From positions 12,146,428-12,210,427 of the forward strand of contig OZ025280.1 of assembly GCA_964019165.1 (NCBI GenBank): DNA of 64,000 bases. Direction: 5' to 3'. The notes under the pieces are model-generated. The model did not search any database, was not told the DNA's origin, and was given only the letters and a program-made list of their open reading frames with translations. Source of the DNA: Mastigias papua. Its lineage: Eukaryota > Cnidaria > Scyphozoa > Rhizostomeae > Mastigiidae. The position numbers and the translations under genes are program-made. This document shows, piece after piece, positions 54,421 to 64,000 of this stretch (its first letter is position 1; the number at the start of each line of letters is the position of its first letter).

Positions 54421-54540
54421 ATATCTTAAACGTATCTAGATGGACGATTTAGTTATCATAGTATGCTGCTAGTCATATTGCTTAATGTATTAAAGTCTAC
54501 TTGTAACTTGCTCACTTTCGTGAATCAAGCCGGGGGAGTG

Positions 54541-54723
54541 TGTTGCAAAGGTAAGTAGATCCCAGGCTCCTAGCAATCACATGATTCATCTTATATTACT
54601 CTATCACATGTAAAGGGAAATCAGTGTGTCACCATGATATATTCGAAGATATACCTCAGTTAGAGTTACATTATGTGTGCTGTTTATCTGTCTCCTACTC
54701 TTTCCTGACCCAAGAATACAACA
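54541..54723 (+). repeat. 3' LTR of the BEL/Pao element (copy C)
   Basis: 183 bp, TGTTGCAAAGG...ATACAACA, followed by GAAAC, the right target duplication. Confidence 0.93.
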
Positions 54724-54990
54724 GAAACGAAAGTGGAAACAAAAGTAGGAGTATAGAGAGAGTCTTTGTTATGCATAACTATATGGAATGCTAGACAGGT
54801 ATATAAAGAGTTCAAGTTTCCAATATATGTACCACTCAAATATGGGATTATTGATGATTTTGATATGAAAGTAAGAAATTCAAAAGGAGATAAGGTAACT
54901 GATGAATTTTTTGAGGAAAAACATTACTTCCTGTTCTATACTGACATGCAATTTGGAAAAGTTGCTTTACAGTTTAAAACAAAGTGTTAG
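54724..54990 (+). pseudogene. Virus-like capsid gene, segment 3 (C-terminal)
   Basis: After the GAAAC duplication and a TAG the frame reads RQVYKEFKFPIYVPLKYG, FDMKVRNSKGDKVTDEF and FGKVALQFK before a stop at 54988. The pattern of aromatic-Pro-Tyr-Val-Pro-Leu, an Asp/Gly strand pair and a final short basic strand fits the C-terminal end of the same capsid-like family. It supports the identification of segments 1 and 2. Part of the middle of the gene may be missing. Confidence 0.6.
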
Positions 54991-56155
54991 AAACTGGTAA
55001 AATACATACTAATTTCTTGAAAAACAAAGGCCGTAGCAATAGTAGAACTAGAATGCGGACTTATGACTGCTAATGACTGGTAAAAAGATTGTTGTTGTGA
55101 CTGATCAACAACTATGAGAAAGCGATTTTCTCAAAAATGCTGAGTACATGTTAGTTTTGGTGACTGACACAGCGGATCTCACTCAAATAGGCACCGTATT
55201 ATTACATAGACACTGATGGATCCAACGTCATTCTCGATGGTAAGTTGGTTTTTCCAATGTCTTCAGCAGTGGAGTATAACAAATGTAGACTATAAACGAT
55301 GAATAATGAAATAAAACACGGTCATGCAGGTTTACATTGGTAAACATACTCTCACCTACCATTATCATGAATGTAATATCGTTTCGTAAGTGTCAAGTGT
55401 GGAGGAATCGTCAAACTTGGAGTGAATGCACATAGCAGGTCCTTGGCTGAGCAAATGCGACAAACAGATCCTTGGCTGAGCGAATGGGAAGAACAGACCC
55501 TTAAGATAACAAAAAATATCCAATATAAAACATAAAGTTCTTACTTTATTTATAGGTATCCACTACTGACTGCCAAAGTTTTGGGGAACAACCATTCAAT
55601 GGCATTGGTATTCCCTTAAATTGTTAACCATCATTTACCAAACTAACCAAAACTATCAAAGTCTATTTGAGAGTTACAATAACAACTTGGAATTACTTAA
55701 GTAATGTCTTTTGCATATAGAAAGTATTTATTTTTGTATAGTCTGTGACATTTTCAGTTTTTGTTTCATTGTTATAAGACTTTTGTTTTTCTATTCAAGC
55801 CTACATAACTATATATTCTCTGTTGTGTGTTGCAAATGGCATTTCCTCCTTCTGCGTATAGGCTGGGTTACTTTACCGCCACCTAGTACTCGGTGTTACC
55901 ATTATAAGAAATCCTCAATCATGTTGAAATAAAATTTGCTTTGTTAGCTTTTGTCACATAGATGATCTATTTCTTTTTAAAACTCTTTCTGTGAAAACTC
56001 TACCAAACTGGTGATAAAATAACAGCATTGTTTGACAATGTCACATATAATAATTGTAATGTGATCATCCCTTAGGTTCAAATCTATTATGTAATGTTCT
56101 CTGCTATGATCACTGATGGATTGCAACACTTTATTTTTCACAAAAGCAATCTGAT
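54991..56155. other. No gene recognised
   Basis: Possibly flanking virus-like or host sequence. Two near-identical words (CCTTGGCTGAGC) recur at about 55441 and 55470. No ORF with a recognisable motif. Confidence 0.45.
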
Positions 56156-56159
56156 GTTG

Positions 56160-56450
56160 AGAATGTAAAAAAGTCCATTATTTTTGACGTTTTGGCTGCA
56201 TTGAATGCAGCTCCCACAATGACATAAAGTGCCCGACTAGGCTGTAAACGACCTCAGCCAAACAACCATGATTCTGAAGATGATTGTTTATCTATCCATC
56301 CACAGGATGATTATCCACTTTCGGATATGATATCTGAGGATGACCCTGGTCATTTACCAGGAAGTCTTTCTTTCAGACGGTCAAAAAAGGGGAAAACTGA
56401 CTACATGTCTGATCTTTTCCCACATAGTGTTAGAAACCAACACTCAAAGC
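56160..56450 (+). pseudogene. DIRS-type Gag, 5' piece
   Basis: The frame reads SARLGCKRPQPNNHDSEDDC, LSIHPQDDYPLSDMISEDD and LPGSLSFRRSKKGK. It is Ser/Asp/Glu-rich text typical of the Gag start of cnidarian DIRS elements (from memory). It breaks where a LINE is inserted and continues at 58025 with EEELSPEEYLGDKV. Confidence 0.5.
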
Positions 56451-56479
56451 AACTGAGTGTGCTGATAATCCACTCAATG

Positions 56480-57830
56480 TGGTAGAAGACATATTACATC
56501 CCAGATGATCTAAAACTCGCTGACATTTCTTCGCTTTACAAGAAAGATGATTACATGAGAAAACAAAAGTATAGGCCTATAAGCCTACTTCCAGCTGTTT
56601 CTAAGGTTTTTGAACGTATCATGTATAGTCAGCTTTTTGATTACATTGGCACCTTTTTCTCTCCACTTTTGGGTGGTTTTCGAAACGGATATAACACGCA
56701 GCACGTTTTGTTAAATGTTTTACAAAAATGTAAAGCAAGTCTTGACAATAAGGAACTAGCTGGAGCAATTTTGATGGACCTTTCTAAAGCATTCGATTGC
56801 ATAAATCACGATCTTTTGATCGCAAAACTAGCAGCTTATGGTCTCGGCTGGGATGCTCTCACGCTTATCACAAACTATTTATCAGAGAGGAAACAAAGAG
56901 TCAAAATAAACAGCTCATATAGTAGTTGGAGAGATGTTACGATAGGGGTACCACAAGGATCAGTTCTAGGGCCTCTTTTATTCACTATTTTCATAAATGA
57001 CATTTTCTTCTTTGTAAATAATACCAACATTTGTAACTATGCTGACGACACCACTATCTATGCATGCAATTCAGATCTCAATACTATAATTAATAGATTA
57101 GAAATAGACAGTGCAGTACTCGCAAAATGGTTTGTAGAGAACTACATGAAACTTAATGAAGACAAATGTCATCTTATGATATTTGGTAACAAATGTAAAG
57201 GCTCAGTAGCCAACATTGGAAACTCTACAAGTACAGAAAGTAATTATGAAAAGCTTTTGGGAGTTACTTTTGATAAAAAAGTAAGTTTCACAAAACATGT
57301 CAAAGACTTATGCAAAAAGGCAAACCAAAAAGTGCATGCACTTGCCCGCCTCTCTAATTATACGGACCCTGTCAAATTAAAGGTGCTGACGGATGCATTT
57401 ATCAAATCACACTTCACTTACTGTCCACTCGTATGGGATGTTCCATGACAGGACAATCAACTCTAAGGTGAACAAAAGTCGGGAAAGAGCATTGTGAAGT
57501 GTGTGCAGAGATAGTGGAAATGATTCTGTAAATAACGTAAATAGTTCTGTAACCACACACCAACGCAATCTGCAGTTGCTTATGATAGAGATTTTCAAAA
57601 CAAAGAACGATCTTAACCCAACTTTTATGAAAGACATTTGTGCAGAAAGAGACAACTATTATAGTTTGCGGAATATAAATCATTTGCAACTGCCGAAAGT
57701 AAGGACAACAATATATGGTACTGAGAATATTCAATACAGAGGCTGCTTTTTATTGTCCTCACTTCCAAGTTGTTTGAGAGACTGTAGCACAATTCAAGAA
57801 TCAAAAGAAAAATAAAACAGTGGAATGGCG
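56480..57830 (+). pseudogene. Non-LTR retrotransposon (CR1/jockey-like) reverse transcriptase
   Basis: From about 56495 the frame reads IPDDLKLADISSLYKKDDY, RPISLLPAVSKVFERI, ILMDLSKAFDCINHDLL (first RT Asp), GVPQGSVLGPLLFTIFINDI and CNYADDTTIY (YADD). It stays open to 57448. After shifts, 57501-57815 gives ARN-type C-terminal text with SLRNINHLQLPKVRTT and YRGCFLLSSL. The 5' half (endonuclease) is absent, as expected for a 5'-truncated copy. The insertion splits a DIRS Gag. Confidence 0.88.
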
Positions 57831-58028
57831 ATTCATGCACCTGCAGATTGTGTAGAGTTTTTATAAAAGATTTGGGGTTTTTGGATTAATTAATTTTGTC
57901 TTTTTTTAGTGTTGTTTGCATTGTAAATTATAAGTTATTGTCTTTTCGTTATAGTTGGCCTTACTTAGCTGTTATTTTAGCTATTTCAATTAGAAAGCCA
58001 ACTTTAAATAAATCAATAATAATAATAC
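57831..58028 (+). repeat. LINE 3' untranslated region ending in an AATA/ATA tail
   Basis: An AT-rich 3' region ends in AAATAAATCAATAATAATAATA at about 58007-58028 (two overlapping short units). The DIRS Gag frame begins directly after. This marks the 3' end of the inserted LINE. Confidence 0.75.
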
Positions 58029-58700
58029 ATACACCACGTTGAAGAGGAGCTCTCCCCTGAGGAATACCTTGGGGATAAAGTGATTGACAGCCTTGCAACT
58101 AGGGTTGTGAAGCACTTCAAGACTGAACCATCCTCCATTTCTAAGGATGCTTTTAATAGAAATAAACTACCTACCAACTGTGCAGATATTTCTGTCCCAA
58201 TAATCACTCCTTTAATAAGGGAAATGAAGCCATTTCAAAAATTTCACACAATGACCGGAAATTGTATAATATCCAAACAAACATTTTGAGGGCCACCTCA
58301 GCTGTAACCAAGATAGCACACTCGATACTCCTTGCTGATCAAAGTAGTACAATGGTGAACTCCAAGGAGGCAGTGCGTACCTCTCTTGATGAACTTACAC
58401 TCTTGGGACTTGCACAATGACAGCTAAATGCTGCTAGAATAGCGAATGTGAAAGATATTCTGTCTGACGTAGTCAAAGGCATCTGGATGAAAAACCTACC
58501 AAATTCTTATTTGGGGATGATTTGTCAAATGACTAAAAGACACAACTGAAACCTACAAAATGTGCTCTCAAATGAGCAGAACCAATCAAACTAGGTTGAG
58601 GGGTGCCAGTGCCAGTAGAAGTAGTTCACCTTTTATGAGGCCTCGGCAAAACTATACGGAGAATGCCCCTGGCCAAGGAAGCACTCACCACATTGCACAC
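58029..58700 (+). pseudogene. DIRS-type Gag, 3' piece
   Basis: The frame reads EEELSPEEYLGDKVIDSLAT, VVKHFKTE, LPTNCADISVPIITPLIREM. Shifted frames add ILRATSAVTKIAHSILLAD, LDELTLLGLAQ and NAARIANVKDILSD. An RPRQNYTENAPGQGS tail follows near 58650. This is a helical Gag typical of DIRS elements. Several stops and shifts are present. Confidence 0.6.
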
Positions 58701-58849
58701 CACACTTCTTTTTTAGAGTGAGGCAGAAAACGAATGAGAACAAAATGGAACATATACCACAAGTGAATCAAATTGTGCATACAGAAGCACAGGTTCTACA
58801 GGTAAATAGAAGTAACAATATTTTGTTGCTTACAAATGCTATCAAGCAG

Positions 58850-59870
58850 AAAGTTGAAACATTCCATGCTGGTTGCATAAGTTCTAAATTTAATTAGTGG
58901 GAAAAACTGAAAGGTGATTATGAAGTTTTAGAGACAGTTCTTTGACTTAACCTTGACTTTGTATGTAAGCCAAAGGAAGTTTCTCCTAGTGCTATAGATC
59001 AGCAAAAGTTTGGTAATGAGCAACACTTATTTCATAGAAAGGACATAAAGCAGCTCCTTAAGAAAAATGTGATTAAAATCTCACAGGATGGACAAAGGTC
59101 AGTATATATCTCCTATTTTTCTGAGGCAAAAATCAGATAATTCCTATAGGCTAATTCTACATTTAAAGAAACTGAATAAGTGCATGCCATACATTCATTT
59201 CAAAATGGATACACTCTGTTCCGTTTTACAATAAATCAGACCTACTTGTTTCTTGACCTTGTTGGACATAAAAATGCATACTACTTGGTGCCTATCAAAC
59301 AAGAACATAGGAAGTACCTAATGTTTGCACACAAAAGTATTATATATAACTTTACATGTTTGCCAGATGGCTTACGTTGTGGCCCTCGGAAATTTATCAA
59401 AGTGGTAAAGCCAGCCCTATCCACTCTCAGAAAGGAAGGTATAATAATATCAGCTTACTTGGATGATTTCTTTTTGATCAATAGCGACCAATAGCAGCTT
59501 TATCAACAGACTATCAGATGTGTAGATTTATTTGATTCTTTGGGGTTTGTAATTCAGCCTGACAAATCAGCATTTGTTGCAATGCAAGAAATTGAGTATT
59601 TGGGGTTTATTATCAAGTCTAGGACCATGACCATACGATTGACACAGGCAAAAATGGAGAAAATACAAACATTTTGTCAGTCCATTTCACTCAGCAATAT
59701 TGTCTCAATAAGAGACATGGCAAAACTTCTGGGTACTCTAACCAGTGCATTCCCTGGAGTTGCTTATGGTCCACTACATTATAGACCATTAGAGAGAGAA
59801 AAAATTTATGCTTTGAAACTAGCTAAAGAGACTTGTAATGCATGTATGAGGTTGGGGCTAGAAGCATGAT
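58850..59870 (+). pseudogene. DIRS-type reverse transcriptase
   Basis: Text begins with KLKGDYEVLETV and KDIKQLLKKNVI. A shifted frame gives LRQKSDNSYRLILHLKKLNK. 59180-59494 then gives HKNAYYLVPIKQEHRKYLMF and LPDGLRCGPRKF, with the catalytic loop ISAYLDDFFLI (YLDD). 59540-59869 continues GFVIQPDKSAFVAMQEIEYL and MAKLLGTLTSAFPGVAYGPL. Shifts and a TAG after NSDQ make it non-functional. RT of this kind copies DIRS RNA, which integrates through a tyrosine recombinase rather than a DDE integrase. Confidence 0.85.
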
Positions 59871-59884
59871 CAGACATCCAGTGG

Positions 59885-60364
59885 TTGATTGATACCATTA
59901 TGATATTTTATAATATCATTGCCCATGAAAATCCCACAATTATGATTACTACAGATGCGTCTAACACTTGTTGGGGAGCAACTACCACAAGTCAAACAGC
60001 TACTTCTGGGAATTGGGGTGACGAGGATAAAGGGAAGCACATACACTTTCTAGAACTGAAAGCAGTTTATTTTGGTCTGAAATCACTTGTGGATGACGTG
60101 ATTATAAAAATTCTGGGTACAGTAATAAAACTTTTATCTGATAATACTACAGCTGTTGCATGCATCAATAAAATGGGTGCAACACAATCAAGTAGCTGTA
60201 AATCACTAACTGGAACACTTTGGCAATGGGATTGCTCTCATAATAACTGGTTAATTGCCAGTCACATCCAAGGTATATTGAATGTTGAAGCAGATAAATT
60301 AACTAGGAGGAATACCTTACAAACAGAGTAGAAATTGCGTGAAACTATATTCCAACAGGTCTTA
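59885..60364 (+). pseudogene. DIRS-type RNase H, 5' part
   Basis: The frame 59885-60331 reads IMITTDASNTCWGATT (catalytic Asp), HIHFLELKAVYFGLKSL (Glu), IKLLSDNTTAVACINKMG (Asp) and HIQGILNVEADKLTR (Asp). It ends at a stop before KLRETIFQQVL. At TTA 60362-60364 a 979-bp MITE is inserted. The frame resumes intact after it with QHFKCQPELDLF. Confidence 0.85.
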
Positions 60365-61343
60365 AGGCCCTGAAACACGGTCAGATATTCGATTTGAAAT
60401 CTGATCATATACTGAGGGATACGATATTGTAAGAATATCTGTCTCGTGTAATGTACAAAAGATATTCCTAGAAGGATTAGGAATAAAATCAGAATATCTG
60501 ATGAAATATCAGAAGTTTCTGATGGAGCTATGTACTGCAACCGTCCATGCATGTGAAAAATATGTCATGGTTCACGAGCGAGAGTACATTCTTGGTGGCA
60601 TACTCCATGTAAATCAGGAGTGAACAGCAGAGACACTGAACAAATGTCTTCACATTCTTTCCCTTTATTGCATGTTTTCCTTTTCTACTCCTCATGTTTA
60701 CTACAGCAAATGCATCAATAACAACGAAACGAGATTCTTTCTCCTCGGCATAAGAAGTCACCTTCAAATGACAAGTATGCTTTTCGGGTCAAGGATGGTC
60801 TGTGATTATAAGTGCAGAGTAACTACCAAGGCAACAGGCTCTGCTTCATGTAACAAAGAAACAGTGTTAGCACAGACCAATGTGCGAAGGCCGGTGATGA
60901 TGGAATATCAGAGGGGCCGGGTGCCAATCGCCACTTTAGCACCAAGCCCAGACTGCGCCTCAAACCACATGGAAGAAAATGAATGAAAACTTTTGCTTTC
61001 ATCTTATGTTTCATCAGATATTCAGAATAAAATCAAAACAACGTGATCTTATTGGCAAGCTTTTTTAATCCTTTGCAAGATTTCTCGAAATATCTCAAGA
61101 ATATCTTTTGTCATGTTATGTTGGAAGATACCCCCGGAACAGACTTCCTATTGTGTAATGATTCTTTTATATTCCTTTCATTCTGCGATAGTTCTTATCA
61201 AATAACCAACAGAAATATTCTCATTCGAGTTTTGCCTTTGGTCACTGTTACACGATAAGATATGCAAAAGATATTCTTACGATATTTTTTCCTTCATCAC
61301 CTGATCAGATATCTTATGAATATCTTACCGTTTATCGGGGCCT
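60365..61343. mobile_element. 979-bp Harbinger-type non-autonomous element in the DIRS copy
   Basis: The ends are AGGCCCTGAAACACGGTCAG and, inverted, AGGCCCCGATAAACGGTAAG. The similarity continues into ATATTC. The target duplication is TTA (60362-60364 and 61344-61346), the typical PIF/Harbinger site. The subterminal regions are dense in GATATTC/GAATATC words. No transposase ORF is present. It is unrelated in sequence to the AGAGAGTTTACG family. Confidence 0.85.
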
Positions 61344-61520
61344 TTACAACACTTTAAGTGCCAACCTGAACTTGACTTGTTTGCCTCAAGGATTAATAAA
61401 CAACTCCCAAAATTTGTCTCCTATTTACCAGATCCCAAAGCAGTTACTATCAATGCTTTTTCTATTGACTGGAAAGGGAAATTAATTTATTCTTTCCCAC
61501 CTTTCTCTTGCATTCAAACA
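61344..61520 (+). pseudogene. DIRS-type RNase H, 3' part
   Basis: The frame after the MITE reads QHFKCQPELDLFASRINKQL, KFVSYLPDPKAVTINAFSID and LIYSFPPFS. This is the conserved DIRS post-RNase H region with PELDLFASR and NAFSIDW-type blocks. It fades into frames with stops near 61520. Confidence 0.8.
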
Positions 61521-61639
61521 TGCTGAATACAGTAATTACTGATAGTGCTGAGGGAATAGTCATAGTCCCTACTTGGCCCATTCAAATTTGGTTTTCCTTT
61601 TTATATGATATGTTATTAATGCCACCTTATATTATTCCA

Positions 61640-62690
61640 CCTAGCAAGCAGCAGCTGCACCTCCCATCAGAACCAGGTGTGTTGCACCATCTCCACAAAT
61701 CTTTGGAATTGCTGGCGTGCCATGTATGCGGCAGTCCTTTGGGAAGCAGCTATCAGAAAATACCATGAAGCTTATAATGTTTGCATGGTGTAAGGGCACA
61801 CAAAAGCAATATCAAACCTATGCTACAAAGTGGATGCAATATTGTACTTTGAGACATATTGATTTCGTGAAAGCCAATGTAACTGAGGCTGCTGAGTTCT
61901 TAACCACCTTATTCCAGGAAGGATTGCATTACTCTGCACTAAACACTGCACAGTCTATACTCTCAGCAGTTATGGAACCTACACATGGTATTACAACAGG
62001 GAATCAACCTTTAATAAAACGACTGATGAAAGGTATTTTCAATGAAAGGCCATCTTTGCCCAGATATACGGTAACTTAAGATGTGAATAAGGTGCTGCTG
62101 TATCTGCAGTTGGTTGCTGCTGTTGACGAGTTATCTCTAGAGGACCTTGCAAAAAATCTTGTAACATTACTTGCCATTTTAAGTGGACAAAGATCACAAA
62201 CGCTAACTGTATTACACTTGTGTTCGATGCATGAAGACTCCGAAAAATCACCTATGTTGATTCGCCATTAAAGACTTCAGAGCCATCAATCATCACTTGT
62301 CATCAAGAACCAACAAAGTTTATTAAATACCCAGTGAATGAAAAGATGTGTTGAGAAATACTTGAGGGACTACATTAACAGCAAAAAAGCTTAAGAGGGC
62401 AACATACTCAACTTCTTATATCATATAATAATCTGCATAAACCAATCACTACTGGTGCTGTTGCAAGATGGATAAAGGATAGGCTTGGAAAAGCTGGTAT
62501 TGACACTGCTGTGTTTTAGGCACACTCAAAAAGATCTGCATCGGCATCTTTGGTATAATCGAAAGGGCTCAGTGCTACTGAAATTGCCAAAGCTGCTGGC
62601 TGGACAAATTGCAGAACATCCGCACAATTTTATAAAAAACCAATAGAAGCTAACTGTGGACAGGTGATACAAGAACAGACGAGCGTACAA
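61640..62690 (+). pseudogene. DIRS-type tyrosine recombinase
   Basis: 61717-62079 reads MFAWCKGTQKQYQTYATKWM, ANVTEAAEFLTTLFQEGLHY and LPRYTVT, the SAM-like N-domain. It is followed by LAKNLVTLLAILSGQRSQTL with the catalytic Arg. Later frames give ITTGAVARWIKDRLGKAGID, AHSKRSASASL (His and second Arg region) and KAAGWTNCRTSAQFYKKP with the catalytic Tyr. The order of residues (R...H-x-x-R...Y) fits phage-type recombinases used by DIRS. Three or more stops/shifts break it. DIRS terminal repeats were not found. Confidence 0.8.
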
Positions 62691-63085
62691 GATTTGTAAG
62701 TACTTGAATATTTAATACCTTTCATTGTTTATTCTCTCACTGTTTGCCTGTTTTGAAAAAACAAATCGATGCATGTCTTTTGCTTCCTTTTTTGTCAATT
62801 CATGTTTGGATTTATGAATCTTAACTGCAGCTTCAAAATCTCATATGGATCTAGTCAGTCTGGCAACTAGTGGGAAATAATTCAAAATTAAACAAGCCCA
62901 GAGCTGTTTGATTGGATCTATTTGCCTTACAGTGTTCCCCCTGACTAGTAGTCATATGTCCACCTCACCCACCGCAGAATCATAGCAGTCAAGATGTACA
63001 ATCCTTTAAAAGAGGGTCTCCTGGTAGCGTGGTCATTCTCATATGAATACTGGTCAGGGGGGAAAACCATAGGCACATAAGTCCA
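62691..63085. other. No gene recognised
   Basis: Spacer between the DIRS element and the P-type transposase. No repeat or ORF motif is supported. Confidence 0.5.
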
Positions 63086-63089
63086 ATCA

Positions 63090-64000
63090 AAAAGCATTGG
63101 GCTTGTTTAATTTTTAGCGTTTCCTGTATAAGAATGGACTTTTGATGTCTCAGAGTCTTAACACAATGCTGCAGCACATTCATTACAACGTATGGAGTCA
63201 GACACTTTATTCACAATGTAACCAAAAATGTACTGGATGACATCTGAGTGCCAAATAGTGGTTGTGAGCAACATGTCAAAAACTCTTGGGTCAACTTTGC
63301 TCAAGTCAGATTCCCTCATGTTGGACATTGCAATACAAGTAGCAGTTGAGGGAGACTCTATTTTATTCTTTAGAAGTAACTGTCTAATGGCATATTTCAG
63401 CTGCAAAGTAGTGGGATTATTGTTCCAACCAAATCTACTTCGGATTTTAGCAAAGTACATTTCTAGCTGATCTTGGGAAAAGTGATATGTAAGAATGTAG
63501 TTGAATGGCTTACTAGAGCAGTTCAGTACTTTTCTACTCATTTCTAATATCGATTGTGAAGATATATAAAATCCAATGACAAATACTCTTCTTGGGCCAT
63601 ATTGTAGAAAGATCCCTTTTTCATCTTTAAGTGATTTAAGTATGTCCATAGCATTCTGTGTGTGCCCTTCAATGCCAAGAAAGTTCTCTGTAGTAAGTGG
63701 TGATTTGTACTTTTTTACTAATTTGCTTTTACTATCTAAAATGTCAAATAAAGTGTTCATTAGTAATATAAAGTCGCTTGTAGCCCTACTGTCCTTTAAC
63801 TCTTGAAGCCTAAGGTTTCTTAGAATGTTATGGCTGCCGAAACTGAATGGCTTAAAGTATGTGCAGCAACACTAACTGTCATTTTGTAAGTATGCCACTG
63901 ACTATGGTTTGTTTTCAGCTTGTACCCCAAATGCAGAACATCATTTTGCTGTGTTCTATATAGGGCCTTCAGAACTTCCCATGAAATCTTCTCTCCAGTT
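63090..64000 (-). pseudogene. P-element/THAP9-like transposase, C-terminal half, partial at window edge
   Basis: The minus frame 63760-63158 (200 codons) reads NTLFDILDSKSK, the conserved LTYHFSQDQLEMYFAKIRSR, FGWNNNPTTLQLKYAIRQLL and VIQYIFGYIVNK with CNECAAALC. This is the C-terminal RNase-H-like and insertion region of P/THAP9 transposases. Further upstream on minus (63830-64000) an open stretch reads WEVLKALYRTQQ and WHTYKMTVSVAAHTLSHSVS and runs off the window, with one shift near 63825. The catalytic Asp residues and the THAP domain would lie beyond the edge. Confidence 0.8.

Larger units (their letters stand above)
47280..54723 (+). mobile_element. BEL/Pao LTR retrotransposon copy C, RT-deleted, holding Harbinger-3
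   Basis: The LTRs (47280-47462, 54541-54723) are both 183 bp, and the 5-bp duplication GAAAC lies at 47275-47279 and 54724-54728. Gag, zinc knuckle, protease and integrase are recognisable, but no reverse transcriptase or RNase H is present between 49110 and 49300. Harbinger-3 (50326-54303) interrupts the 3' end of pol. Without Harbinger-3 the element is about 3.5 kb. It inserted in the virus-like capsid gene. Confidence 0.92.

Noticed and set aside
55711..55932. 73-aa plus ORF with hydrophobic stretch
   Set aside because: Looks like a membrane segment but is AT-driven Phe/Ile/Tyr text with no start context or homologue I recognise.

Overview
The window is eukaryotic, AT-rich and almost entirely mobile or virus-like DNA. 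The families seen are PIF/Harbinger elements with a Myb-like partner gene, BEL/Pao, Ty3/gypsy, DIRS and Penelope retroelements, a P-element/THAP9-type transposase, a P2X7-tail-like gene and an alpha-kinase gene. By recognition, this mix resembles a cnidarian, most likely an anthozoan (coral or sea anemone). That assignment is inference. I saw no rRNA, tRNA, CRISPR or bacterial-type operon.

Layout. 0.8-1.4 kb: tandem repeat. 1.8-4.5 kb (minus): decayed cluster of small, mostly basic ORFs ending in a capsid-like N-terminus. 4.8-5.6 kb (plus): P2X7-tail-like gene. 6.4-7.4 kb: unknown ORF plus a Bcl-2-like ORF. 9.7-10.2 kb: HARBI1-like relic. 10.6 and 19.5 kb: two copies of one 280-bp MITE. 11.8-16.5 kb: Tc1-like transposase gene split by a complete PIF/Harbinger element. 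16.7-18.5 kb: Rep-like gene (HUH nuclease plus SF3 helicase) with five short iteron-like motifs at its 3' side. 22.9-26.4 kb (minus): unknown repeat-associated protein interrupted by a LINE tail. 27.0-28.4 kb: alpha-kinase. 28.4-30.0 kb: Penelope 3' end with a hammerhead-like motif, between large TA microsatellites. 30.4-34.8 kb: Ty3/gypsy with both LTRs. 34.9-36.0 kb (minus): HARBI1-like transposase. 36.0-38.9 kb: BEL/Pao. 38.9-55.0 kb: a virus-like capsid gene interrupted twice, first by a 6.9-kb element with an 8-bp target duplication (holding Harbinger-2), then by a 7.4-kb BEL element (holding Harbinger-3, which holds a C-rich MITE). 56.2-62.7 kb: DIRS retroelement interrupted by a LINE and a 979-bp Harbinger-type MITE. 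63.1-64.0 kb (minus): P/THAP9 transposase running off the edge.

The strongest signal is the nesting. At several junctions the target duplication can be read exactly, and removing the insert brings the host reading frame back into register, so relative ages can be read directly. Harbinger-1 looks structurally complete. Harbinger-2 and -3 are progressively damaged. The most unusual items are the Rep-like gene with its motif cluster, the split capsid gene, and the Bcl-2-like ORF beside virus-like sequence. Function calls rest on motifs read by eye; no database search was run.
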